From Terrimonas_B sp041743125 (GTDB taxonomy: Bacteria > Bacteroidota > Bacteroidia > Chitinophagales > Chitinophagaceae), in assembly GCA_041743125.1 (NCBI GenBank), contig JBGTNK010000226.1:1-35605 (forward strand): a DNA stretch of 35,605 nt. Reading direction: 5' to 3'. Below, piece after piece: positions 17,807-27,900 of the stretch. The first letter of the stretch is position 1. Each line of letters opens with the position of its first letter. The position numbers and the translations under genes were made by a program. The notes beneath the pieces were generated by a model. That model had not been told where the DNA came from. It searched no databases and worked only from the letters and a program-made list of their open reading frames with translations.

Positions 17807-18055
17807 TTATATGGGGTCAATTCCGGCAGCCTGTGGTTTCTTTCCTTCACTTTCATCTATTGTATCAATGCCCAACGCTTCATAAACCGGACATGAAGCA
17901 GTGGCGCTGGTGAACAAAAATATTCCCGATAACACCAACATCGAAAACCCGGCAATGCCTTTAATTTTTCCGGTTGAATAAGCGTCTATCATGCCGGCGG
18001 CTATTACACTCCGTATAATCCTGTCGGCGCCACCCATATTCTTCTGTAGTTTCAT
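17807..18055 (-). CDS. YgaP-like (DUF2892) small inner-membrane protein
   Basis: 82 residues. The family pattern is clear: N-M-G-G-A-D-R-I-I-R at 6-15, two membrane-spanning stretches (about 14-31 and 35-52), then ASCPVYEALGIDT with the conserved C-P-V-Y near residue 55. Members are small membrane proteins often fused or linked to rhodanese or sulfur/metal functions, but the activity of the stand-alone form is unknown. It is convergent with the GAF-PAS kinase and is followed on its own strand by nothing obvious. The tail GKKPQAAGIDPI is unremarkable. ATG 18053-18055 is the only sensible start. Confidence 0.85.
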   Translation of the reverse strand: MKLQKNMGGADRIIRSVIAAGMIDAYSTGKIKGIAGFSMLVLSGIFLFTSATASCPVYEALGIDTIDESEGKKPQAAGIDPI

Positions 18056-18147
18056 GAGATTTTTTGTGAACGAATTACAAATTCTATACCTTTTATTCCT
18101 TCATCAGGTCGTGAATAATAGTTTGTGGTAAAAATCCACAATTCTAA

Positions 18148-18545
18148 TTACTGACAGGCGGCAATTACTTTGGTTATTACAATATTCAAATCTTCGGGGG
18201 TGGTTGGTTTTGTGATCATCTCCACTTCAAACTTTTTACAAAAGTCACTATCGGCAGGTGAACTTGAAGTTGTAAAAACGATGATAGGTATGGACTGAGT
18301 GTTTCTTTCACTTTTAATAATGGCTAAGGTTTCTTTCCCATTAAGTACCGGCATATTTAGTCAAGTAAAATCAGGGAAGGAGGATTTAAAATGCCTTTTG
18401 AAGATTGTAAATAAAGAAGAACCTCCCTTCCGTTTACGGTTTCTATGATATGGACAATACTATCTTTTTCATTTAATGCGTCCCTGAGCAATTCCCGGTC
18501 ATCAGGATCGTCATCCGCATAAAGTATTATTGGCCTTTTTCTCAT
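18148..18545 (-). pseudogene. Receiver-only response regulator with a one-base deletion
   Basis: The first half (18545 to 18357) reads IILYADDDPDD through LILLD and then hits TAA. The second half (18354 to 18148) starts at MPVLNGKE and contains VFTTSSSP and MITKP. Adding one T (CTTGAC-TTA-AATATG) restores the standard L-I-L-L-D-L-N-M-P motif and gives about 132 residues, similar to the receiver at 14626-15033. The frameshift falls right after the phosphoacceptor Asp, so neither half could fold as a receiver. It lies 49 bases after another receiver gene at the end of the rsbQ operon. It is either a real recent lesion or a sequence error. Confidence 0.8.
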
Positions 18546-18594
18546 TTTTTGAAGAGAGTTAAATCAGGAATGATAAAACAATTGGTTGCATTGA

Positions 18595-19068
18595 TCAGGC
18601 ATATTCAAATGTTTTGCAATGGCCTTCTTTTCCATATTTTTTTGTAATTGAAAAAGGATCAGACCAATCTATTTTTATCAAAGCTTTCAATCCCTCAATC
18701 AGTCGGGTAAAACTTTCGGGTTTAGAAAAGTAAAGATTAGCTCCTTCCCGATAAGCTTTGGATATGTGCATGGGGGAGAGAGAATTTGTAAACATAATAA
18801 TAGGAAGATCTGAATACCCGCCGTTCCGTATTGATTTTAAACAAAAAAAGCCGTCATATTTTGGCATATTGATATCTAAAAGAACAAGATCATATTTCCG
18901 GTCAAGTATGTTGCAGGCATCGGTGCATTGATCCAAATAATGAACAGAAATTCCAGGATTTATTTCCTGCATTGCTTCCTGTACCAATTCATAATCGTCC
19001 CTGTCATCATCTATGATCAAAATCGAACGCACCTGCTTTTTCCCATTCATGTCCATTGCCTTTTTCAT
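18595..19068 (-). CDS. Receiver-only response regulator
   Basis: 157 residues from ATG 19068; in-frame ATGs at 19095 and 19092 would add nine residues and cannot be excluded. The receiver spans about 15-135: SILIIDDDRDDYE, LVLLDINMP with the phosphoacceptor Asp, IIMFTNS with the switch Thr, and YFSKPES with the Lys. A 20-residue basic tail follows. It lies 41 bases after the PAS kinase stop (19110) in the same direction, so it is the probable phosphate acceptor of that kinase in the rsbQ-like operon. No output domain is present. Confidence 0.88.
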   Translation of the reverse strand: MKKAMDMNGKKQVRSILIIDDDRDDYELVQEAMQEINPGISVHYLDQCTDACNILDRKYDLVLLDINMPKYDGFFCLKSIRNGGYSDLPIIMFTNSLSPMHISKAYREGANLYFSKPESFTRLIEGLKALIKIDWSDPFSITKKYGKEGHCKTFEYA

Positions 19069-19109
19069 TATTGCTAATGTGCAAAAATACATCATCCGGA
19101 AGGAAATGA

Positions 19110-20312
19110 CTAAAGGTGTGCATAACGATTAGCGTCTAATCTCGGGGAATGATGAATTGGTAACGAAATTGTTATTTTAGTATATAAATTAATCTTACTA
19201 TCTGCATCAATAAATCCTGAATGATTTTCAACTATTTTTTTGCAAAGCGAAAGACCCAGGCCCTGCCCTTCACCATAATTTAGTTTTTTAAATAATTCAA
19301 AAACTTGCTCCCGGTAGATGGAATCGAATCCCATTCCTTCATCTTTCACTTCCAGTCTTAAAAAATCGTCATACTCATATTTATTTTCTACAGTACGGAA
19401 TTTATTTAATTTCAGCCGGGTACTTTCAATATTTATTATTGCTTTTTCACCTCTCTTAAATTTTACAGCATTGGCTAATACATGATAAAATAATAATTTA
19501 AGCTGATCTGCATCCCCTTCTATAAAGCCAGGGTCCTCATAGGTCAGCAAGAATAATTCCGGGTCAAAATCCTGAGCCAGCATGCCTGTTGCATTTTGAA
19601 CAACACTGTTAAGATCAACACGGTTAAAGCGGGTATCTTTTTCACTCAGCCAGATATATTGTTGCAGGCCACTTACAACAATTTTCATCTGTTCGCTGGC
19701 TTTAATTACTTTATTAAAGGCAGGAGAAGTCTCATTTGCCCGGATCATACCAGAATACAATAATATTTTTCGGAGCGGTTCTTTTAAGTTGTGGCTAACT
19801 GCATGGCTGAATTGTTGTAGTTCATGATTTTGCTTTTTTACGGTTTGCATTTGCTTTTCCAATTTTTCTGCGTGTAATTGGAGGTCCTCTTTTGCATTAA
19901 TCAATGCCGTGTTCTCCTTCAAAGCTCTTTCCGCTTCCTTACGGGCATGAACCAATTCATCTTCAAATTTTTTACGGTTAGCCACAACAATATAAACGCA
20001 GGTGGTCAGAATTTTTTGCTCCCATTCTATCCTTTTCGCATTCAATAAAACAGGTATGTGCTGACCATCCTTTGCTAATAAAGAAAGAAATATCTCTTCC
20101 GCATGGCCGTGCATTTTTACCAATGGAAATAAATGAGTTTGAAAAAAAATCCTGGTGGGTAATGTGAAGATTGTTTCTACATGTTTTCCCGTTAATTCAT
20201 CTTTATCATATAGTAAGTGGTTACAAAGTGTTTCATTCACAAACAATATAGTGCCATCGTCAAAAAAAGATAAATAGCCACCGGGTGCTTTATCAAAAAG
20301 AGGTAATATCAT
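19110..20312 (-). CDS. PAS sensor histidine kinase coupled to an RsbQ-like hydrolase
   Basis: 400 residues. The N-terminal PAS (about 4-118) begins DKAPGGYLSFFDDGTILFVN and contains ELTGKHVETIFTLPTRIFFQTH, closely following the PAS of Bacillus RsbP as I remember it. A coiled coil (about 118-165) leads to HisKA with His174 in AVSHNLKEPLRK, and an HATPase with NAVKFKRGE, DEGMGFD and GEGQGLGLS. The ATG (20310-20312) overlaps the TGA of the rsbQ-like gene in ATGA. In Bacillus the RsbQ partner PAS is fused to a PP2C phosphatase; here the same sensing pair drives a histidine kinase. The receivers just downstream are the likely outputs. Confidence 0.9.
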   Translation of the reverse strand: MILPLFDKAPGGYLSFFDDGTILFVNETLCNHLLYDKDELTGKHVETIFTLPTRIFFQTHLFPLVKMHGHAEEIFLSLLAKDGQHIPVLLNAKRIEWEQKILTTCVYIVVANRKKFEDELVHARKEAERALKENTALINAKEDLQLHAEKLEKQMQTVKKQNHELQQFSHAVSHNLKEPLRKILLYSGMIRANETSPAFNKVIKASEQMKIVVSGLQQYIWLSEKDTRFNRVDLNSVVQNATGMLAQDFDPELFLLTYEDPGFIEGDADQLKLLFYHVLANAVKFKRGEKAIINIESTRLKLNKFRTVENKYEYDDFLRLEVKDEGMGFDSIYREQVFELFKKLNYGEGQGLGLSLCKKIVENHSGFIDADSKINLYTKITISLPIHHSPRLDANRYAHL

Positions 20313-21115
20313 CCCTTAGTTTGAAGGTATTCATTTATGAGTTGAATAGTTTCCTCCGGTTCACTCATATGCGGGCAGTGCCCTTTAGCTTTCATTAATT
20401 TAAAAGTACTCCCGGCAAGATTTTTATGCAGGTATTCTCCTACGAAACGGGGGGCAATGATATCTTCCGAACATTGTAAAATGAGCGAAGGTGTTTTTAA
20501 TTTGGCCAGGTCTTCCCTGTTATCAGAAAAGAAGGTTGTTTTTGCAAATTGATTGGCTATAACAGGATCAGTACTGCAAAAACTTTCCGTAAGTTCCTGG
20601 CCCAATTCCGGCCGGTCATTATTGCTCATTATCTGGGGAGCGAGGAAATTTGCCCATCCGATATAATTTTTTTCCATGGTTTCCAAAAGACCTTCTATAT
20701 CCTTTTGTTCAAAGCCACCGGTATAATCATCTTTGTTTATATAACAGGGAGAAGGTCCTACCATTATGATATGGCTGAAAAGGTCAGGCATTTCAATGGC
20801 TGCCAGCAAGCCAACCATACTACTTACCGAATGCCCGACAAAGATTACATCTTCCAGGTTCAGGGCCTCACATATATCTAAAACATCACGGGAATATCCT
20901 TGCAGCGAACTATATCTTTCAGCATTGTAGCTGCCGATATCGGATTTGCCCGCACCAACATAATCAAACAATATGACACGGTATTGCTCTTCAAAGGCCG
21001 GAATAATATAACGCCACATATGCTGATCGCATCCAAAGCCATGGGCAAACAGCATGGGGTGCTCACCCTGCCCGCTTATTTTCACATTGTTTCTGCTTAT
21101 AATATCCTTTGTCAT
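20309..21115 (-). CDS. rsbQ: RsbQ-like alpha/beta hydrolase (signal-perception subunit)
   Basis: 268 residues, against 269 in Bacillus RsbQ. The catalytic triad is visible: Ser96 in FVGHSVSS, Asp218 in CSEDIIAP and His246 in KGHCPHMS. Long stretches match RsbQ as I recall it, including MVGPSPCY, MEKNYIGWA, FCSTDPVIA-QFA and PSLILQC. RsbQ and the plant receptors KAI2/D14 share this fold and bind or hydrolyse a small hydrophobic molecule to signal. In Bacillus, RsbQ is needed for RsbP to respond to energy stress. Here the gene overlaps by 4 bases with a PAS kinase whose PAS resembles that of RsbP, so the two very likely act as one sensing unit. It is divergent from the GAF-PAS kinase at 21264. 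Confidence 0.92.
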   Translation of the reverse strand: MTKDIISRNNVKISGQGEHPMLFAHGFGCDQHMWRYIIPAFEEQYRVILFDYVGAGKSDIGSYNAERYSSLQGYSRDVLDICEALNLEDVIFVGHSVSSMVGLLAAIEMPDLFSHIIMVGPSPCYINKDDYTGGFEQKDIEGLLETMEKNYIGWANFLAPQIMSNNDRPELGQELTESFCSTDPVIANQFAKTTFFSDNREDLAKLKTPSLILQCSEDIIAPRFVGEYLHKNLAGSTFKLMKAKGHCPHMSEPEETIQLINEYLQTKG

Positions 21116-21263
21116 AAATTAAATTTTGTTTATAGGTCTTGTTGTTTAACTATTAAAATTAAAGGTACAGGCCTAATTAAACCAATTAAAATTATAAGGA
21201 GGCCGGATTAAATATTGTTGAATTAAATTTACAGGCCCTCCATACAAAAGCAAAACGTTAACC

Positions 21264-24122
21264 ATGCATGACAAGATCAGAGTTCAAGGTGAATTAACCC
21301 GGGATGACGGTGGTAGCAAATACCAATTCATTTATGATGATCCGGGAACAAAGGCTTTTGAGTTGCTGACGGGTATTATGCGCCGTGTATTCAGGGTTCC
21401 TGTTGCCGTTGTTTCCCTGGTTGATGATACCCGGGTTTACCACCTTCCCAATATTTCCCTATTAGAACATCAGTATACAGATAAAGAAAAAAGCATTTGT
21501 TCCTTGCCCTTCATGCTTCGGGAAACAATCGTTATTGAAGATCTGGAGAGGGATGAGGACCTTTCTTTTAAACTGTATGAAGAGTATCAAAAGGGGATAC
21601 GTTTTTTTGCTGGTGTGCCGGTTACCTCTGTTGAGGGCAAGTTATCAGGTGCTGTTTGTTTGATGGATACAAAGCCCGGAAAATTTTCTCTGGAAAATAA
21701 AGAATTGCTGCAGGAATTTGCAAAAATGACCGCGAATGAAATTGATCTAATGACCATGCAGGTAAATCCGCAGCATAAAGAAAAAGAGGGAATACAATTT
21801 AATATAAACGATCCAGTTAACAGTAGTATAGTTGAACAAGCCTTCAATTTATTTTTACAGGCACCCGTTCCAATTTCGATATATAAGGGTAAAAATCATA
21901 CTCTCCATTTTACCAATGAAATCTCTTTACAAATTTCCCGGAAAACAAAAGATATTATTGGAAAGCCCCTCATAGAAATTGCCCCTGAAGTAGAAGCACA
22001 GGGTTATATAGCTTTACTTGACAAAGTACTGGAAACGGGAATTCCGTTCCGGGCTATTGAAGCTCCGGTAACTATAGTTATGAATGAAAATGAAAAACTT
22101 ATTTATGTTGATCTTATTTATCAGCCCCTTCTTAATAATGTAACAGGTGAAGTGGAAGGCATTATGTCCATTGCCAACGATGTAACAGAACAAGTAAAAG
22201 CCCGGAAGATCATTGAAGAATCGGAGCAACGTTTTCGCAATGTACTGGAACAGGCCCCCATTCCTATCTTAATACTAAAGGGGGAAGATATGGTACTGGA
22301 AGTTGCGAACGGGGCTGTATTAAAATTGTGGAATGTGGGACCTGAGGCCATAGGCAAACCCTTTCTTGAAATATTACCTGAAATGAAAGATCAGGGTTAT
22401 TATGCTTTGTTGCAAAATGTTTATCGCCATGGCATTTCGCACACAGGGTTTGAAACTCCTGTTTATTTTATCAGGCAAAATGGAGAAAAGGAACTTCATT
22501 ATTTCAATTTTAACTATGCTCCTTTTAAGGAAAAGGATGGTTTAATAACAGGCGTTCTTGTGCATGCTATTGATGTCACCGAAAAAATAAATGCACGGCA
22601 AAAAATAGCAGAAACCCAGGAGAATTTTCACAACCTGGTGATGCAGGCGCCTGTTGGAATTTGCATATTACAGGGGGATGATTTTAAGGTTGAACTGGCC
22701 AATGATTCCTACCTGGAAATAGTACAAAGGAAGAGAGAATTATTTGTAGGAAAACCATTATGGGAGGTATTACCTGAAGTAAAGAACCAGGGCTTTGATA
22801 AAATATTAGAAAATGTTTTAAAAACCAATTCCCGCTTTGAAGGGAATGAATACAAAGTAAAAATACAAAGACTTGGAAAAGAGGAGACCTTGTATGTAGA
22901 CTTTGTTTATGAGCCGATGCGTGAAATTGCCGGACCTTCAAAACGAATTATGGTACTGGCATTTGATATAACGGATAAAGTTATGGCCAGGAAAAAGATT
23001 GAAGAGGCAGAAGAGAGTTCTAGGCTGGCCATTGAAGCAGCAGAGTTGGGTACCTTTGAAGTAAATCTTTTTACCAATGAAGTGACCAGTTCCCCACGCC
23101 TTGATGAAATACTGGATATGGAGCCTTCTAAAGAAAGGTCACAGTTTGTCAATGCAATTCATCCCGAAGACCTGTTAGCCCGGGAAGCCGCCTATAAAAA
23201 AGCTTATGAGACAGGAATACTGGAATACGAAGCGAGGGTAGTGAAGCGGGACCAGTCTATTATTTGGATGCGGGCAAAAGGGAAAATTTATTTTACAGAA
23301 AATAGAATTCCATACAGGTTACTGGGTGTTATTCAGGATATTACTCAGCAAAAATTATTTTATGAGGAACTGGCTAAGCAAGTGAGGGATCGTACCCTGG
23401 AACTTAGTATCGCCAACCAGCAATTGCAAAGAAGTAATAAAGAGTTGGAACAGTTTGCCTATATCTCCAGCCATGATCTTCAAGAACCTTTACGGAAAAT
23501 AAAAATGTTTTCCGGGTTGATTTTAGAAAAAGATGGAATGAACTTTTCTGATTTTTCAAAAACCAGGTTTCTGAAAGTAATAGATGCTGCGGATAGAATG
23601 AGCCGGGCCCTGCGTGATCTACTTAACTACGCCAGCCTGGGAAATGAGCAAAAGATGGAACAAGTGAATTTGAACGAAGTACTGAAAAATGTGGAAATGG
23701 ATCTTGAATTACTAATAACACAGAAAGTGGCGACCATTGAACAACAAGTATTGCCGGTAGTCAGAGCTATCCCGCTGCAGATGCATCAGTTGTTTTATAA
23801 TTTATTAAACAATGCCCTGAAATTTTCAAAAGAAGGAGTGCCGCCACTTATAACAATAAGTGCATCCCGGGTTGACAAAGAAGAAATTGACGGGCAGAAT
23901 TTATATGAAATAAGAGTGCAGGATAATGGTATTGGTTTTGAAAAAACCGGGTCAGAAAAGATCTTTACAATTTTTCAAAGTTTGCATGATAGAACTAAGT
24001 ATGATGGCACGGGCATTGGTCTGGCCCTTTGCAAAAAAGTAGTGGAGAACCACCATGGCACTATAACAGCAGATTCCATCCCGGGTGAAGGGTCTACATT
24101 TATTATTTCAATGCCTGCTTGA
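21264..24122 (+). CDS. GAF-multi-PAS sensor histidine kinase
   Basis: 952 residues, cytosolic. The order is GAF (about 15-165, with VPVAVVSLVDDTRVYH and FFAGVPV), three tandem PAS domains of one type (starting near 192, 326 and 460; each has QAPxx-I-xx-G, G-K-P-xx-E-xx-P-E and ends in a DVTE/DITD PAC), a fourth PAS of another type (about 590-695), a coiled coil, HisKA with His737 in YISSHDLQEPLRK, and an HATPase with NLLNNALKFS, DNGIGFE and GTGIGLA. The three like PAS domains look duplicated within this lineage. No receiver is fused. Its start ATG 21264 is 148 bases from the divergent rsbQ-like gene. Confidence 0.92.
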   Translation: MHDKIRVQGELTRDDGGSKYQFIYDDPGTKAFELLTGIMRRVFRVPVAVVSLVDDTRVYHLPNISLLEHQYTDKEKSICSLPFMLRETIVIEDLERDEDLSFKLYEEYQKGIRFFAGVPVTSVEGKLSGAVCLMDTKPGKFSLENKELLQEFAKMTANEIDLMTMQVNPQHKEKEGIQFNINDPVNSSIVEQAFNLFLQAPVPISIYKGKNHTLHFTNEISLQISRKTKDIIGKPLIEIAPEVEAQGYIALLDKVLETGIPFRAIEAPVTIVMNENEKLIYVDLIYQPLLNNVTGEVEGIMSIANDVTEQVKARKIIEESEQRFRNVLEQAPIPILILKGEDMVLEVANGAVLKLWNVGPEAIGKPFLEILPEMKDQGYYALLQNVYRHGISHTGFETPVYFIRQNGEKELHYFNFNYAPFKEKDGLITGVLVHAIDVTEKINARQKIAETQENFHNLVMQAPVGICILQGDDFKVELANDSYLEIVQRKRELFVGKPLWEVLPEVKNQGFDKILENVLKTNSRFEGNEYKVKIQRLGKEETLYVDFVYEPMREIAGPSKRIMVLAFDITDKVMARKKIEEAEESSRLAIEAAELGTFEVNLFTNEVTSSPRLDEILDMEPSKERSQFVNAIHPEDLLAREAAYKKAYETGILEYEARVVKRDQSIIWMRAKGKIYFTENRIPYRLLGVIQDITQQKLFYEELAKQVRDRTLELSIANQQLQRSNKELEQFAYISSHDLQEPLRKIKMFSGLILEKDGMNFSDFSKTRFLKVIDAADRMSRALRDLLNYASLGNEQKMEQVNLNEVLKNVEMDLELLITQKVATIEQQVLPVVRAIPLQMHQLFYNLLNNALKFSKEGVPPLITISASRVDKEEIDGQNLYEIRVQDNGIGFEKTGSEKIFTIFQSLHDRTKYDGTGIGLALCKKVVENHHGTITADSIPGEGSTFIISMPA

Positions 24123-24142
24123 AACCAGAAAGATGAAGGAAA

Positions 24143-24763
24143 TCAAATGGTTTGATAAACCACTTCGTTTAATTGGGTTACTGCACCCGCTATCATTTTG
24201 GAATGACAGCCGCATATATTCATGATGGAATCATTAATATTTTGAGTAAACCCTGTTTTAGGGTAGGCACAGAAAAGACAAAACGAATGCTGTTCACAAA
24301 ACTTGTTCCAGAGGTATTCCAAATGTACGGTGGCACCATTTAGTCCCTGCGCCCACAGGATCGCAACCATTTCCCCAAAAACACGAATCCGCCTTTTTTG
24401 AGAAGTACCTCTGTCTAGCAAAGAGGTTATAGTTTGCATAAAAAGCCGGATATCCGGCCAGCCATCAACCATAAATTTTGACAAAACCTCTTCAGCCTCT
24501 AATACTATATAGCGGTCTTCTTCAATTAACTGATCGACCCGAATTCCAAAACCGGTAAGGCGATCATTTAAAGCTTTTAAATGTCCAGCAGTTGCAATAA
24601 TAATAACGCAATCACCGGCTTTAACACCTCCCATCACAAAGCCTGATAATGCGTCAAGGAAAATATTATCATTTTCGTAAATCTGAACTACGTGATCGCA
24701 GGGAGCTATTTCCCCCCAAAATATATCCGTGTCAGTTCTCTTCCAATCATTTGAAACTCGCAT
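24143..24763 (-). CDS. MEDS-domain sensory protein
   Basis: 206 residues. The frame CDHVVQIYENDNIFLDALSG, then GVKAGDCVIIIATAGHLKALNDRL and RYIVLEAEEVLSKFMVDGWPD, fits the MEDS domain (methanogen/methylotroph, DcmR-type sensory domain). Its fold is RecA-like, and it is usually joined to kinases or regulators; here it stands alone. The C-terminal part (IRVFGEMVAILWAQG through FCLFCAYPKTGF) is the rest of that domain, with a cluster of Cys residues at the end (NKFCEQHSFCLFCAY and ICGC). It sits between two large plus-strand kinases on the opposite strand, convergent with the one at 21264 and divergent from the one at 24918. A partner kinase is likely but unknown. The Walker-like glycine loop is not well kept. 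Confidence 0.8.
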   Translation of the reverse strand: MRVSNDWKRTDTDIFWGEIAPCDHVVQIYENDNIFLDALSGFVMGGVKAGDCVIIIATAGHLKALNDRLTGFGIRVDQLIEEDRYIVLEAEEVLSKFMVDGWPDIRLFMQTITSLLDRGTSQKRRIRVFGEMVAILWAQGLNGATVHLEYLWNKFCEQHSFCLFCAYPKTGFTQNINDSIMNICGCHSKMIAGAVTQLNEVVYQTI

Positions 24764-24870
24764 AATTTTCTTTTAATGAAATTGCCAGATTAAGGTACAC
24801 AATAATAATAAAAATATTTCCTGTAATTATATTTATGCAAAAACGGTGCAGTTTTTTTAATCCTGCTCAG

Positions 24871-24900
24871 TTTGCCAGCGAAGCATTATACTTATTTTCG
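24871..24900 (+). promoter_or_regulatory. Putative Bacteroidota-type promoter of the two-core hybrid kinase
   Basis: TTTG at 24871-24874 and TATTTTCG at 24893-24900 (one mismatch to TAnnTTTG) are 18 bases apart, inside the usual 17-23 range. The start codon follows at 24918, implying a very short leader. Confidence 0.45.
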
Positions 24901-24917
24901 TGTATTAATGGGATAGA

Positions 24918-27900
24918 ATGGATAGATCTCCGAATGAACAAACGGTAATACCCGAATTTCTTTCAGGTGGTGGAGAGTTAGGGGCCCGCATCAGGGAATA
25001 TGATTGGTCTAAAACTTCATTGGGCCCTGTTTCCTCCTGGCCTCAAAGTCTGCGAACATGTGTTCGCATCATGTTATCATCCCGGCAACCCATTTGGATA
25101 GGGTGGGGGAAGGACCTTATCAAACTTTATAATGATCCCTATAAGGCCATTGTAGGTGGCAAACATCCCTGGGCCCTGGGTACTCCAGCCTCCATTGTAT
25201 GGAAGGATATCTGGAAAGATATCGAACATATGCTTCACCAGGTTATGGATAATGATGAGGGCACTTATGTTGAATCGCAGCTGCTGATCATGGAAAGAAA
25301 TGGATATCCTGAAGAAACATATTATACGTTTTCTTATACTCCCATACCCGGTGATGACGGGAGTACCGCAGGAATGATTTGTGCAAATACTGATGATACA
25401 GACCGGATAATAAGTGAAAGACAGTTACGAACATTGACCCAGCTTGGAAAAAATCTCACCGATTGTAAATCAAACAAGGAAATCATTGAGAAAACGATCA
25501 ATACGCTGAAAGAAAATCCCTACGATTTCCCCTTCGCATTGTTTCGCATTATATCGGATAATAAAGCTATCCTGGCCCAGTCTACTGAACTGGGCCCATC
25601 TGAAAAGATCATAACTAGTGAATTGGATCTGAATGCAGATAATGAACTTTCGCTGATTATCCGGAAAGCCATTGCCTCAAAAAAAATACAGTTGTTTGAA
25701 AATATATCACAGCGGGTAGGGCAAATGCCAAAGGGGGCCTGGGGTATTGCTCCTGAGAAAGCTATCGTTCTTCCCATTATACAAACAGGAATAAAAGATC
25801 CATTTGGTGTATTGGTGATAGGATTGAATCCTTTCCGCTTATGGGATGAAAAATACCTTAGCTTTTTTTCATTGGTAAGTGACCAGGTGGCTACAAGTTT
25901 TGCGGATGTGCATGTTTTAAAGGAAGAACGTAAACGTATTGAGGCGCTGTCAGAATTAGATAAGGCAAAAACGATCTTTTTTTCCAATATCAGTCATGAA
26001 TTCAGAACACCTCTCACCTTACTCCTTGGTCCTATTGAAGAAACGATTAATGATCCGGCGGACGTGGAAGCGAATAAACTACGTATGGAGGTGGCGTACA
26101 ATAATGCGTTGCGTATGCAAAAACTGGTAAATACACTCCTTGACTTTTCCAGGATTGAGGCTGGCCGGTTAGAAGGAAAATTTTCAAGGGTTGATATTTG
26201 CACCTTTACAAATAACCTCGTCAGTTCTTTCCGCTCCGCTATAGAAAGTGTGGGTATGAAGCTGGCATTTAATTGCGAAGAAATTCATGACGAGGTTTAC
26301 GTGGATACTGATATGTGGGAGAAAATAGTTTTGAACCTGGTATCGAACGCATTTAAATATAGTAAAAAAGGGACCATTGATATACGGGTAAAACAAGTGA
26401 AAAATAACGTTCAGTTTTCTGTCAAAGATTCGGGAACTGGCATACCCAAGGATCAATTGGAATTGATATTTAACCGCTTTCACCGTATTGAAAACACAGA
26501 TGGCAGAAGCCTGGAGGGAACAGGCATCGGTTTATCCATGGTAAAAGAGTTAGTGAAGTTGCATTTTGGAAAAATTAGTGTGAGCAGCCAGTTGGGAAAG
26601 GGTTCTTTATTTACAGTTTCAATTCCCGTTGGGAAAGGCCATTTGCAAGAAAGCAGGATAATTGGTTTGGATCCAACTGCAAATGTATCCACGCAGGCGG
26701 ATGTATTTGTTCGTGAGGCGCTGAAATGGAATGCTGAAGATGTTGAAGATCCGGACTATATAAATATGGATTCTTCGGTGGACAATATTATTCATTCGGC
26801 TGATATTAGTAGTAAAAAATATAAGGTTGTGCTGGCCGATGACAACCTGGACATGCGGGCCTATATGGAGCGACTTCTTTCCAGCCAATACCAGGTAATA
26901 AATGCTGTTAATGGAGAAGATGCTTTTAATAAAATAATCCGTCATAATCCTGATCTGTTACTTTCAGATATTATGATGCCCAAACTGGATGGATTTGGAT
27001 TATTAAAAAAAATTCGCAATCATCCTGACCGAAAAAATTTGCCGGTTATATTTTTATCAGCGAGAGCAGACGAGGAAGCCAAAGTTGAAGGTTTGGATGC
27101 CGGCGCAGATGACTACCTGGTAAAACCTTTCTCATCTAAGGAACTATTAGCCAGGGTGGATGCGAATATAAAAATTGCCAAAAGCAGGATAGCGGCAGAA
27201 AATAATCTACGGCGTGTGATCATGCAATCCCCGGTAGCCATGGCCATCTTGATGGGTGACCAGTTTATTATAGAAATGGCAAACCAGAAAGCCCTGGAAG
27301 TGTGGGGTAAGAAATATGAAGAAGTTATTAATCAGTCCGCAATGAAGGCCTTTCCTGAATTAATAGAGCAGGGATTTGACAAAATACTTAGCGGGGTGTA
27401 TACTACAGGAAAACCATTTATTGCCAATGAAATGCCGGTTACGTTAATCCGAAAAGGAATACCGGAAACTTTATTTATCAATTTCATTTATGAACCGTTA
27501 AACGATAGTGAAGGAAAAATTCAGGGTATTGTAGGAGTTGGAATAGATGTATCGGAGCAGGTAAAGGCAAGAACAAAAATTGAACAGAGCCAGAAAGAAC
27601 TGAACGAAATGGCCAACGTGATGCCACAATTGGTGTGGGTAGGTGATCCGGATGGAAAGGTAATTTACTATAACGACCGGGTGGCAGAATACGAAGGGGC
27701 AAGCAAGAACGAAGAGGGTACCTGGGATTGGGAAACGATGATTCATCCCGAAGACCAGGCAGCTACAATGATTGCATGGAATGCCGCAATAAAAACCGGT
27801 ACTGTTTACCAGGCGGAACACCGGGCAAAAAAGACCGATGGAAATTTTCGCTGGTTGTTAAGCAGGGGTATTCCATATAAAGATGAAAATGGATCTATTG

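Noticed and set aside
24361..24420. Walker A nucleotide site in the MEDS protein
   Set aside because: No G-x4-G-K-(S/T) pattern is present; the glycine-containing loop is degenerate.
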